Below, piece by piece: positions 1 through 4,778 of a stretch of 5,994 nucleotides of DNA. Origin of the DNA: an uncultured Burkholderiales bacterium (lineage in GTDB: Bacteria > Pseudomonadota > Gammaproteobacteria > Burkholderiales > Burkholderiaceae_E); NCBI GenBank assembly GCA_903923345.1, contig CAIXXI010000482.1, forward strand, positions 1 to 5,994, given 5' to 3'. The notes under the pieces were generated by a model. It worked only from the letters and a program-made list of their open reading frames with translations, had not been told where the DNA came from and ran no database searches. Made by a program: the position numbers and the translations under genes. How positions within the stretch are numbered: the first letter of the stretch is position 1; each line of letters begins with the position of its first letter.

Positions 1-49
1 GGGCTTAGGACTGGCAGGCATCGGAGCAGCACGTCGCAAGCAAGCCTGA
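1..49 (+). CDS. C-terminal end of a PEP-CTERM-like exported protein (partial)
   Basis: Only the last 15 full codons and a TGA stop (47-49) are inside the window. They read GLGLAGIGAARRKQA: a small hydrophobic, glycine-rich segment followed directly by a basic cluster (RRK) and the stop. This is the usual ending of PEP-CTERM proteins, in which a PEP motif, a transmembrane helix and an Arg/Lys patch direct processing by exosortase and display at the outer surface or in exopolysaccharide. The PEP motif itself would lie upstream of the window, so the class is inferred from the tail alone. An intrinsic terminator about 20 nt downstream supports a true gene end. Another type of membrane-anchored C-terminus is possible. 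Confidence 0.7.
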   Translation, partial: GLGLAGIGAARRKQA

Positions 50-69
50 CAAACCTTGCACAGCCACAG

Positions 70-90
70 GCCCGCTTCGGCGGGCTTTTT
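70..90 (+). terminator. Intrinsic terminator behind the PEP-CTERM-like gene
   Basis: A perfect 6-bp stem, GCCCGC (70-75) and GCGGGC (80-85), is closed by a stable TTCG tetraloop and followed by five T (86-90), then GTTT. It lies 20 nt after the TGA stop at 47-49, as expected for Rho-independent termination of the plus-strand gene. Confidence 0.92.
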
Positions 91-309
91 GTTTGCCTAC
101 TGCATCAGCGTGCGTTAGGTGCCTGCATCGGAGTTTGATGAATCAGCTACCGCCAAGATCGAAGCAAACAAGGAGATGAACAAAGAGCGTCGAGCCCGCG
201 CGCCCGAGCGGCTCCCCCGGATCCGAATCAGAACAGCGAAGATGCCTGACGGATACGATTGTGCTTGACCTGTTAGGAGTAACGCGTTGAGTGATGCGGC
301 AGCGTCGCT
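91..309. other. Intergenic stretch with no supported gene
   Basis: This stretch lies between the terminator of the plus-strand gene and the 3' end of the minus-strand hypothetical gene. The only open frame of note is a 49-codon plus-strand frame from GTG 119 to TGA 266-268; it has no clear ribosome binding site and is rich in Arg, Lys and Glu. An imperfect hairpin, GAGCC (192-196) with GGCTC (210-214), lacks a U-tract directly after it on either strand. Nothing here resembles an insertion sequence or an RNA gene that I recognise. Confidence 0.6.
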
Positions 310-780
310 TCAATCGGGTCTGCGATGGACAGCGTCCAGGTCCAGCCCGGTATCGTCGGATTCCGGCGACTGGACGTCTCCCGCAACACGCTCAATCAGC
401 TCCTCGACAATGAACCGACCGTAGCGCTGAGCCCCAGGGGAGTGCAGCCCGCGCGCGACGCCTGCGACCTTCTCAACTTCGGCATCGACGTCAGTTTTAA
501 CCACCAGAAAGCCACAGCCGGCCTCGGCCAGCGCACCGTGCGCTCGGATCAGGTTCAGGTCCTGGCCGATCGAGGCAAAGAAGCTGGCCGTACGAATCTC
601 CTCATTGACCTGAGAGCGCATCTCAAGGGGTGTGTAGCGCACCAGATCCGAGGGCTGAAAGCCGTCCGCGAGCAACTGCGCACAGGCGGCGTCTACCGCC
701 TGCATTGTGGGCAGCGCAACGACGACATGGCCGACTGGCTTAAATACACCAAACGACAGCGGAGGGTCTGATTTGTCCAT
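310..780 (-). CDS. Conserved hypothetical protein, possibly general-stress (YflT/GSP17M)-like
   Basis: The product is 156 aa, with no signal peptide or membrane segment, so it is probably cytoplasmic. The start is ATG at 778-780, with GGAG (787-790) 6 nt upstream, which fixes it well. After a short polar leader comes a beta-strand-like run, VGHVVVALP, then an amphipathic helix and the turn LLADGFQPSDLVRY. This resembles the opening of heat-induced stress proteins of the YflT/GSP17M type, where a strand-helix-strand unit senses or binds an unknown partner. Later segments include GCGFLVVKTD, a second hydrophobic strand, and RYGRFIVEELIE near residues 120-130. The C-terminus is acidic. The family link is a weak inference from pattern only. 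The gene sits 74 nt downstream of the fasciclin gene on the same strand. Confidence 0.75.
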   Translation of the reverse strand: MDKSDPPLSFGVFKPVGHVVVALPTMQAVDAACAQLLADGFQPSDLVRYTPLEMRSQVNEEIRTASFFASIGQDLNLIRAHGALAEAGCGFLVVKTDVDAEVEKVAGVARGLHSPGAQRYGRFIVEELIERVAGDVQSPESDDTGLDLDAVHRRPD

Positions 781-821
781 GCGACGCTCCGATAAGGAAA
801 CGCATCATTCGACGCCGCTCA

Positions 822-841
822 GGCAGCGCGTTCACGCTGCC
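822..841 (-). repeat. 7-bp hairpin between fasciclin and hypothetical genes
   Basis: GGCAGCG (822-828) pairs perfectly with CGCTGCC (835-841) across a 6-nt loop. It lies 14 nt beyond the fasciclin stop (855-857) and upstream of the next gene's GGAG site. There is no T-run after it on the minus strand, so it is not a classic intrinsic terminator. It could protect the 3' end of the fasciclin mRNA, attenuate read-through or mark a Rho-dependent end. Confidence 0.5.
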
Positions 842-854
842 CAGCGCACGGCCC

Positions 855-1313
855 TTACTTGGGCATCAGCACCGTATCAATGGCATGGATGACGCCGTTG
901 TCGGCGGCCACATCGGCAGCCACCACTTTGGCATCGTTCACCATTGCACCACCCACGGTGCTGACCATCAGGTTGCTGCCTTGAACCGTTTTCACGTTTC
1001 CGGCCTTCAGGTCTGTGGACATCACCTTGCCCGAAACCACATGGTAGGTCAGCACAGACTGCAACTTGGCCTTGTCCTTGAGCAGCGCGTCCAGGTCGGC
1101 CTTGGGGATCTTTGCGAAGGCCGCGTCGGTGGGCGCAAACACGGTAAAGGGGCCCTTACCTTTCAGGGTTGGCACCAGGTCGGCAGCTTTGAGCGCTGTA
1201 GACAGCGTTTTGAAGTTGCCAGCTGCAACCGCTGTGTCGACGATGTCCTTGGCATTGACGCCAAGGGCAGAAACGGCGAGGGCCGAGGCAATGAACAGCT
1301 TTTTAATGTTCAT
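855..1313 (-). CDS. Secreted fasciclin (FAS1)-domain protein
   Basis: The product is 152 aa from ATG 1311-1313, preceded 6 nt upstream by AGGA (1320-1323). Residues 1-21 form a clear Sec signal peptide (KK, a hydrophobic core, then GVNA) with likely cleavage before Lys22. The rest is one complete FAS1 domain. The H1 motif FTVFAPTDAAF is at 56-66, the central YH pair in LTYHVVSGK at 88-96, and the H2 motif NGVIHAIDTVLMPK at 139-152 ends the protein. FAS1 domains mediate adhesion and protein or polysaccharide contacts; the single-domain bacterial forms are periplasmic or secreted and resemble MPB70. The mature protein has no cysteine, lipobox or anchor. The frame stays open for 55 more codons upstream, but that part lacks a signal peptide and covers the leader, so it is not coding. 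The ligand is unknown. Confidence 0.95.
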   Translation of the reverse strand: MNIKKLFIASALAVSALGVNAKDIVDTAVAAGNFKTLSTALKAADLVPTLKGKGPFTVFAPTDAAFAKIPKADLDALLKDKAKLQSVLTYHVVSGKVMSTDLKAGNVKTVQGSNLMVSTVGGAMVNDAKVVAADVAADNGVIHAIDTVLMPK

Positions 1314-1346
1314 GTTGATTCCTGGTTGAATGAGTCGTGAGTTGTG

Positions 1347-1364
1347 GACCGAGACAGGTCGGTC
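1347..1364. repeat. Inverted repeat in the fasciclin leader
   Basis: GACCGA (1347-1352) and TCGGTC (1359-1364) are perfect complements separated by 6 nt. The repeat lies 34 nt upstream of the fasciclin start codon. It could be an operator or a 5' untranslated hairpin. No promoter is placed confidently enough to choose. Confidence 0.4.
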
Positions 1365-1436
1365 ACCCTGATGGCTGTCATTGCCGCCCCAGCAGAACCA
1401 GAAAGGGGGCAAGTCAAAGTCAGCGCTTTTCCAGCC

Positions 1437-1448
1437 GTGAACGTTCAC
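1437..1448. promoter_or_regulatory. 12-bp perfect palindrome between csbD-like and fasciclin genes
   Basis: GTGAACGTTCAC reads the same on both strands, without a spacer. It lies 26 nt beyond the CsbD stop and about 123 nt upstream of the fasciclin start. With no loop it is poorly suited to a terminator and better suited to binding a dimeric regulator. The regulator is not identified. Confidence 0.4.
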
Positions 1449-1474
1449 CGGACCACATCGAAGCGCAACACACC

Positions 1475-1696
1475 TCAATGCTTTTCAAACCATGAGTCAG
1501 TGGCCTTGCGCTCCCATGCAGCCAGTTGGGTCTCCGCCTCATCTTGCGCCACGCCGTAACGCTCTTGAATCATCCCGGCGAGCTTTTCGCGTTGCCCTGC
1601 GACGACGGCGAGGTCGTCGTCAGTCAGCTTGCCCCATTCCTCTTTTGCTTTGCCCGTGACCTGCTTCCAATTGCCTTTGATCTGGTCCCAGTTCAT
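1475..1696 (-). CDS. CsbD-family stress protein
   Basis: The product is 73 aa from ATG 1694-1696, with GAGGG (1705-1709) 8 nt upstream. The N-terminus MNWDQIKGNWKQVTGKAKE is the hallmark of CsbD/YjbJ proteins (the start of the domain that defines the family), followed by WGKLTDDDL and a helical C-terminal half with AAWERKATDSWF. The length is typical. These small, charged, soluble proteins are abundant in many bacteria and induced in general stress or stationary phase; their molecular role is unknown. No signal peptide is present. The open frame continues 26 codons upstream of this start, but the conserved N-terminus and the ribosome site fix the start here. A possible stress-type -10 element lies about 30 nt upstream. 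Confidence 0.95.
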   Translation of the reverse strand: MNWDQIKGNWKQVTGKAKEEWGKLTDDDLAVVAGQREKLAGMIQERYGVAQDEAETQLAAWERKATDSWFEKH

Positions 1697-1725
1697 TTGG
1701 ATTTCCCTCGCGGATATTTGCTGAA

Positions 1726-1733
1726 AAGTATCA
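1726..1733 (-). promoter_or_regulatory. Possible -10 element for the CsbD gene
   Basis: On the minus strand this reads TGATACTT, matching six of eight positions of the sigma-S-preferred CTATACTT. Transcription would start near 1719, giving a short leader that still contains the GAGGG ribosome site. A -35-like TTGTCG (1746-1751) is spaced too closely for a good housekeeping promoter. A stress-sigma promoter would suit a CsbD gene, but this is pattern matching only. Confidence 0.3.
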
Positions 1734-1857
1734 AGACGGCGCAAGCGACAACGGCCTCTGGGGTGTCCCGCCAACTCACGGTGGGCTCCCCTGGCAATGT
1801 GTGCGCGTGCCTTTGATCATGCGCCATCAGTGGCCTCTTGATTGACTCAGTCGGGTC

Positions 1858-1883
1858 CCTCGCTGGTCAATCGTTGAGCGAGG
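1858..1883. repeat. 7-bp inverted repeat (hairpin 1 of cluster)
   Basis: CCTCGCT (1858-1864) and AGCGAGG (1877-1883) are perfect complements. Inside the 12-nt loop CAA and TTG (1868-1870, 1874-1876) can extend the stem beyond a 3-nt bulge. There is no U-tract on either side. Confidence 0.55.
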
Positions 1884-1910
1884 TCAAAAGTGCGAGCACC
1901 TCAAGGTCAA
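1865..1910 (+). repeat. Three GGTCAA direct repeats
   Basis: GGTCAA occurs at 1865-1870, 1882-1887 and 1905-1910; the last two lie within AGGTCAAA (1881-1888 and 1904-1911). A related segment sharing CAATCGTTG and then GGTCA recurs at 2001-2020. Repeated words at 17- and 23-nt steps could be protein binding sites. They are short enough that chance cannot be excluded. Confidence 0.35.
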
Positions 1911-1919
1911 ACGGACAGA

Positions 1920-1948
1920 TGGCTTAGCCACCTGCTTGCATCAGCAGG
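1920..1948. repeat. Two adjacent inverted repeats (hairpins 2 and 3 of cluster)
   Basis: TGGCT (1920-1924) and AGCCA (1926-1930) flank a single T. They are followed immediately by CCTGCT (1931-1936) and AGCAGG (1943-1948) around the loop TGCATC. The second can form a good 6-bp hairpin. The first has no room for an RNA loop and is more likely a DNA-level palindrome. Confidence 0.5.
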
Positions 1949-1953
1949 CGCCG

Positions 1954-1983
1954 TCGAAGCGCAAGGTCTTCCACGCGCTTCGA
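1954..1983. repeat. 9-bp perfect inverted repeat (hairpin 4 of cluster)
   Basis: TCGAAGCGC (1954-1962) and GCGCTTCGA (1975-1983) are perfect complements around a 12-nt loop. It is the strongest stem in the cluster. A smaller GCCGG/CCGGC pair (1991-1995 and 1999-2003) follows 7 nt later. Neither has a U-tract on either strand, which argues against simple terminators. Confidence 0.6.
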
Positions 1984-2098
1984 ATGACATGCCGGCAACC
2001 GGCCAATCGTTGCGTGGTCAGTTCTTGTTGGATCTGGACTGTGCCGCGGCGACGCAAGTGCCCTTGGCGTTACCTGAATGCCTGGCAAGCAGCCGCCT

Positions 2099-3109
2099 TC
2101 AGCGCCCGATCGAAATTCCGATCGGGCGCGACAAGTGAACGTCGTCTCGAATCACCAGTTTGCAAGTTGCCGCCGGGATGTCGCAGGTGGCCAGGCCGTT
2201 GGCGACGACGCCGGTGTTGTCTTCGTTGAACACCGGCAGGTAGAGGGTCTGGCCGATGATGCTCAGGCTACCCAGTGTGGTGGGGATGCTGCCGCCGAAG
2301 AGTGCGCCGGTGTCGATGGTTTTCTGGAGTTGGCGGGTCCGAGGGTCGTAACTGCGTATGCCGCCTGCGAAATCAGAGGTGTAGAGCAAACCGTCGGGTC
2401 CCCAGGCCAGCCCCAGGAAGCTGACGTAGCCATTGCCTTTGGGCGTGGGTAACGGTTGAGGTGCAAACACTTCGCCTGCGCCGGTCTGCAGGTTGTAGCG
2501 CAGGATCTGGCTGTCGAATTGGAAGGTGATGTCGCCATTGCCATCGGCGACGCTGCCCTCCGTGGTCACGTACAGGCGGCCATCGGGGCCGAAGGACAGC
2601 TCGTTAGGCCCATTGAGCAGCCCGCCAGCTGTTCCGTTGCCGCGGGCAAACACGCTCAGAAACGCCCCGGTTTTACCGTCGAATTTCAGGATTTGGTCGC
2701 TGCGAAAACTCGCCACGTACAGATGTCCATCGGGACCGAACGCATTGCCATAAGGGCGCTTCATGCCGTTGCCCTGGGCAAACACGTCGATAAAGGCGCC
2801 GGTCTTGCCGTTGTAGCGCAGGATCTGTCCGCTGGTGTTCGTGCCGCTGCTCACATAAAAGTGCCCATCGGGGCCGAAGGTCAGTCCGTCGGGGTCCGTG
2901 AGACCGCCGCTGCCCGCGGCGATGAAATCGCCGAGATAGGCGCCAGTGCTGCTGTTCAGGCTGACGACGTTATTGCCCCGGGTATTGCCCATCAGTACGG
3001 TTGCAGCCGATGGCGACGAGTCGCCGCAGGAGGCCAGGAAGAGCACCCCGGCGAGTGCTGCACCGAGGACGCGGAAGAGCCGTGTTGGGACAGTGTGGGA
3101 GGGGGTCAT
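2099..3109 (-). CDS. NHL-like beta-propeller lipoprotein
   Basis: The product is 336 aa from ATG 3107-3109. It begins with a lipoprotein signal peptide: basic residues at 10 and 13, a hydrophobic core, and lipobox LASC with Cys28 as the lipidated residue. Gly follows at +2, so inner-membrane retention by Asp is not signalled and outer-membrane sorting is likely. The body is a run of repeats of about 46-63 residues with the pattern FGPDGHLYVxS...QILRYNGKTGAFxxVFA. These are typical of NHL/SMP-30/Vgb-type six-bladed propellers, which bind ligands or proteins or, in some members, are lactonases or lyases. Cys309 and Cys316 may form a disulfide. An in-frame GTG at 3161-3163 would add 18 residues but spoils the signal peptide. 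The ribosome site is weak for both starts. The gene lies 83 nt after the ABC ATPase gene on the same strand with no terminator visible between them. The function is unknown. Confidence 0.88.
   Translation of the reverse strand: MTPSHTVPTRLFRVLGAALAGVLFLASCGDSSPSAATVLMGNTRGNNVVSLNSSTGAYLGDFIAAGSGGLTDPDGLTFGPDGHFYVSSGTNTSGQILRYNGKTGAFIDVFAQGNGMKRPYGNAFGPDGHLYVASFRSDQILKFDGKTGAFLSVFARGNGTAGGLLNGPNELSFGPDGRLYVTTEGSVADGNGDITFQFDSQILRYNLQTGAGEVFAPQPLPTPKGNGYVSFLGLAWGPDGLLYTSDFAGGIRSYDPRTRQLQKTIDTGALFGGSIPTTLGSLSIIGQTLYLPVFNEDNTGVVANGLATCDIPAATCKLVIRDDVHLSRPIGISIGR
2102..2129 (-). repeat. 11-bp perfect hairpin in the last codons of the propeller gene
   Basis: GCGCCCGATCG (2102-2112) and CGATCGGGCGC (2119-2129) are perfect complements around a 6-nt A/T-rich loop. 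The hairpin encodes the C-terminal residues RPIGISIGR and abuts the TGA stop (2099-2101). The minus strand continues without a T-run, so it is not a standard terminator. It may stabilise the mRNA 3' end, though a chance effect of the coding repeat (PIG/SIG) is possible. Confidence 0.65.
2391..2880 (-). repeat. DNA-level repeats of the propeller blades
   Basis: The 16-mer CCATCGGGGCCGAAGG, encoding FGPDG, occurs exactly at 2580-2595 and 2865-2880, with near copies at 2727-2742 and 2391-2406. The 18-mer GTTGTAGCGCAGGATCTG, encoding QILRYN, occurs exactly at 2492-2509 and 2810-2827. The spacing is a multiple of three, so the blades remain in frame. This suggests duplication of blades within the gene, or gene conversion, rather than only protein-level constraint. 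Confidence 0.8.
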
Positions 3110-3192
3110 GGCGGGTGATCGATTCGGTCGTGCGGGACGGTTTAGGGCGGGGCAAACAATCACTCGATATCAATCAGAAATTTAGCATGGGG

Positions 3193-3993
3193 TTAATGGT
3201 GCGGCCGCGCCGCCTGAGCTGCATGCGTGGCCAGAACCTCCTCGCGCACGCTTTCCGTCAGCTCTTCCTTCAGCGCCATGAACGCGGGTTTGGTCTTCAT
3301 CGAGTAGTGGCGCGGGTGGGCCAGGGCGACCGCCCGATCCAGCTTGATTCGGCCCGGCCGCGCACTCATCACCACCGTGCGGCTGCCCATGAACACCGCT
3401 TCGTCGATGTCATGGGTGACGAAGAGGACGGTTTTACGCTCGGCCTCCCAGATCGAGAGCAACAGCTCCTGCATCAGCTCGCGGGTCTGATGATCCAGTG
3501 CACCGAAAGGCTCGTCCATGAGCAGCATGCGTGGCCTGTTGGCCAGGGCGCGGGCGAGCGCGGTGCGTTGCTGCATGCCGCCCGACAACTGTTTGGGGTA
3601 ATGGTGCTCAAAGCCAACCAATCCCACCTGACTGATGAACCTGTGGGCGATTTCAAGTTGTTGCGCCCGCCGCACGCCGCGCTCTCGCAGACCGAAGCAC
3701 ACGTTGTCCAGCACCGTGAGCCAGGGAAACAAGGTGTAGCTCTGGAACACCATGCCGCGATCAGCGCCCGGGCCTTCAATGCGCTGGCCGTCCAGCCGCA
3801 CGTTGCCCGCAGTGGGATGGTCCAGCCCGGCGACGATGCGCAACAGCGTGCTCTTGCCGCAGCCGCTTGGACCCAGGATCGTGATGAAATCGTTTTCGGC
3901 CACGTCCAGGTCGGTGGCCTGCAGTGCCAGCGTGGAACCCGAGGCTGAGGCAAAGCGGCGCTCCAGGCCGCGAATTTCCAGGATCGGGCTCAT
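3193..3993 (-). CDS. NitT/TauT-type ABC transporter ATP-binding protein
   Basis: The product is 266 aa, the cytoplasmic nucleotide-binding subunit that drives import through the adjacent permease. Motifs in order are Walker A GPSGCGKST (41-49), Q-loop Q84 in VFQSYTLFPW, ABC signature LSGGMQQR (136-143), Walker B MLLMDEP (156-162), D-loop GALD (164-167) and H-loop H194 in VTHDIDEA. The MDEPFGALD and HDIDEA style, and the length, fit the nitrate/sulfonate/taurine group (SsuB/TauB/NrtD-like). The start is ATG 3991-3993, whose ATGA overlaps the permease stop by 4 bp, pointing to translational coupling. A GTG six codons upstream (4009-4011) is in frame but less likely. All catalytic residues are present, so it should be active. 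The substrate cannot be read from this subunit. Confidence 0.97.
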   Translation of the reverse strand: MSPILEIRGLERRFASASGSTLALQATDLDVAENDFITILGPSGCGKSTLLRIVAGLDHPTAGNVRLDGQRIEGPGADRGMVFQSYTLFPWLTVLDNVCFGLRERGVRRAQQLEIAHRFISQVGLVGFEHHYPKQLSGGMQQRTALARALANRPRMLLMDEPFGALDHQTRELMQELLLSIWEAERKTVLFVTHDIDEAVFMGSRTVVMSARPGRIKLDRAVALAHPRHYSMKTKPAFMALKEELTESVREEVLATHAAQAARPHH

Positions 3994-4769
3994 CGGCCTA
4001 GCGCCGCCCACGGAAACAAGCGCCGGTTCACCGCCAGGAAGAGCAGATCGCTGCCCAGCCCGATCAGGCCGATGATCACGATCCCGAAGATGATCTGGTC
4101 GGTGGCCAGCAAGGCTTGGCTGTCCGTGATCATGTGACCGATACCGCTGGAGGCACCAATCAGCTCGGCGACGATCACGTAAGTCCAGGCCCAGCCCAGC
4201 ACCATGCGCAGGGTCTCGGCGATCTCAGGCGCCGCACTGGGGATGAGCACCCTTCGGATCAGCCCTTGATCGCTCACGCCCAGGGTATAGGCCGCCTCGA
4301 CCAGGTCGCGCCGGGTATTGCCCACCGTCACTGCAATCATCAGCACCAACTGGAAGAAGCTGCCGATGAAGATGACGGCGAGCTTTTGCGCTTCACCGAT
4401 GCCCACCCACAGGATCAGCAGCGGGATGAAGGCGCTGGCAGGCAGATAGCGCGCGAAGCTCACGAACGGTGCGAAGAACGCCTCCACCGGCTTGTAGGCG
4501 CCCATGGCCACCCCTAATGGCAAGGCCAGCGCAGCAGCGATGACAAAGCCGCCGAGCACGCGCCACACCGTCCAGCCGATGTCCCGGGCAAACCCCATTT
4601 GCGTCAGCAGGGTCCAGCCTGCCTTGAGCATCGTCCCGGGGTCGGCCAGAAAGGTCTTGCTGACGAAGCCACCCAGGGTGGCCGCCGCCCAGATCGAGAC
4701 GAACAGGACGAAGAAGGCCACGCCGAGCGCGACCCGCGTGCCTGCAGAGACGGCGGTCAGGGGCTTCAT
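3990..4769 (-). CDS. NitT/TauT-type ABC transporter permease
   Basis: The product is 259 aa, an inner-membrane permease of the binding-protein-dependent type (MetI-like fold, SsuC/TauC/NrtB-like). About six hydrophobic helices are visible, near residues 13-32, 70-92, 103-122, 130-150, 188-206 and 225-247. The EAA coupling loop that docks the ATPase is EAAYTLGVSDQGLIRRVLIP at 158-177, a close match to the consensus EAA...G.........I..LP. It probably works as a homodimer, since only one permease gene is present. The start ATG 4767-4769 lies 9 nt after the binding-protein stop. The ribosome site is weak, so translation probably depends on coupling. The stop overlaps the ATPase start codon. Confidence 0.97.
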   Translation of the reverse strand: MKPLTAVSAGTRVALGVAFFVLFVSIWAAATLGGFVSKTFLADPGTMLKAGWTLLTQMGFARDIGWTVWRVLGGFVIAAALALPLGVAMGAYKPVEAFFAPFVSFARYLPASAFIPLLILWVGIGEAQKLAVIFIGSFFQLVLMIAVTVGNTRRDLVEAAYTLGVSDQGLIRRVLIPSAAPEIAETLRMVLGWAWTYVIVAELIGASSGIGHMITDSQALLATDQIIFGIVIIGLIGLGSDLLFLAVNRRLFPWAALGR

Positions 4770-4778
4770 GCCCGGCTG

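Larger units (their letters stand above)
1697..2098. other. 402-nt intergenic region rich in inverted repeats
   Basis: This region separates the CsbD start from the end of the propeller lipoprotein gene. The part nearest 1697 is the CsbD leader and possible promoter. From 1858 to 2020 it holds five close perfect inverted repeats and several copies of GGTCAA. From 2021 to 2098 I see only the short palindromes GCCGCGGC and TGCCTGGCA. A plus-strand frame of 82 codons (1890-2138) runs through it, but it has no ribosome site or recognisable domain and ends inside the neighbouring gene. No transposase, tRNA or terminator with a U-tract was found. Confidence 0.6.

Noticed and set aside
192..214. Hairpin considered as terminator of the minus-strand hypothetical gene
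   Set aside because: The stem is short and imperfect, lies about 95 nt beyond the stop, and has no adjacent T-run on the minus strand.
119..268. 49-codon plus-strand frame starting with GTG
   Set aside because: No ribosome site, biased Arg/Lys/Glu composition and no known match; too weak to call a gene.
325..771. Plus-strand open frame opposite the hypothetical gene at 310-780
   Set aside because: It lacks a ribosome site and has a less protein-like composition than the minus-strand frame, which has a good GGAG site.
885..1340. Plus-strand open frame opposite the fasciclin gene
   Set aside because: His/Arg/Gly-rich composition with no recognisable domain; the opposite strand encodes a full FAS1 domain with signal peptide.
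1314..1478. 55-residue N-terminal extension of the fasciclin protein
   Set aside because: The internal ATG at 1311-1313 has a good ribosome site and starts a textbook signal peptide; the extension would bury it and covers the leader with its inverted repeats.
1890..2138. 82-codon plus-strand open frame across the inverted-repeat region
   Set aside because: No ribosome site or domain, and it runs into the 3' end of the propeller gene on the other strand.
3110..3163. GTG start adding 18 residues to the propeller lipoprotein
   Set aside because: It gives an overlong Pro/Arg-rich region before the lipobox; the ATG at 3107-3109 gives a normal lipoprotein signal.
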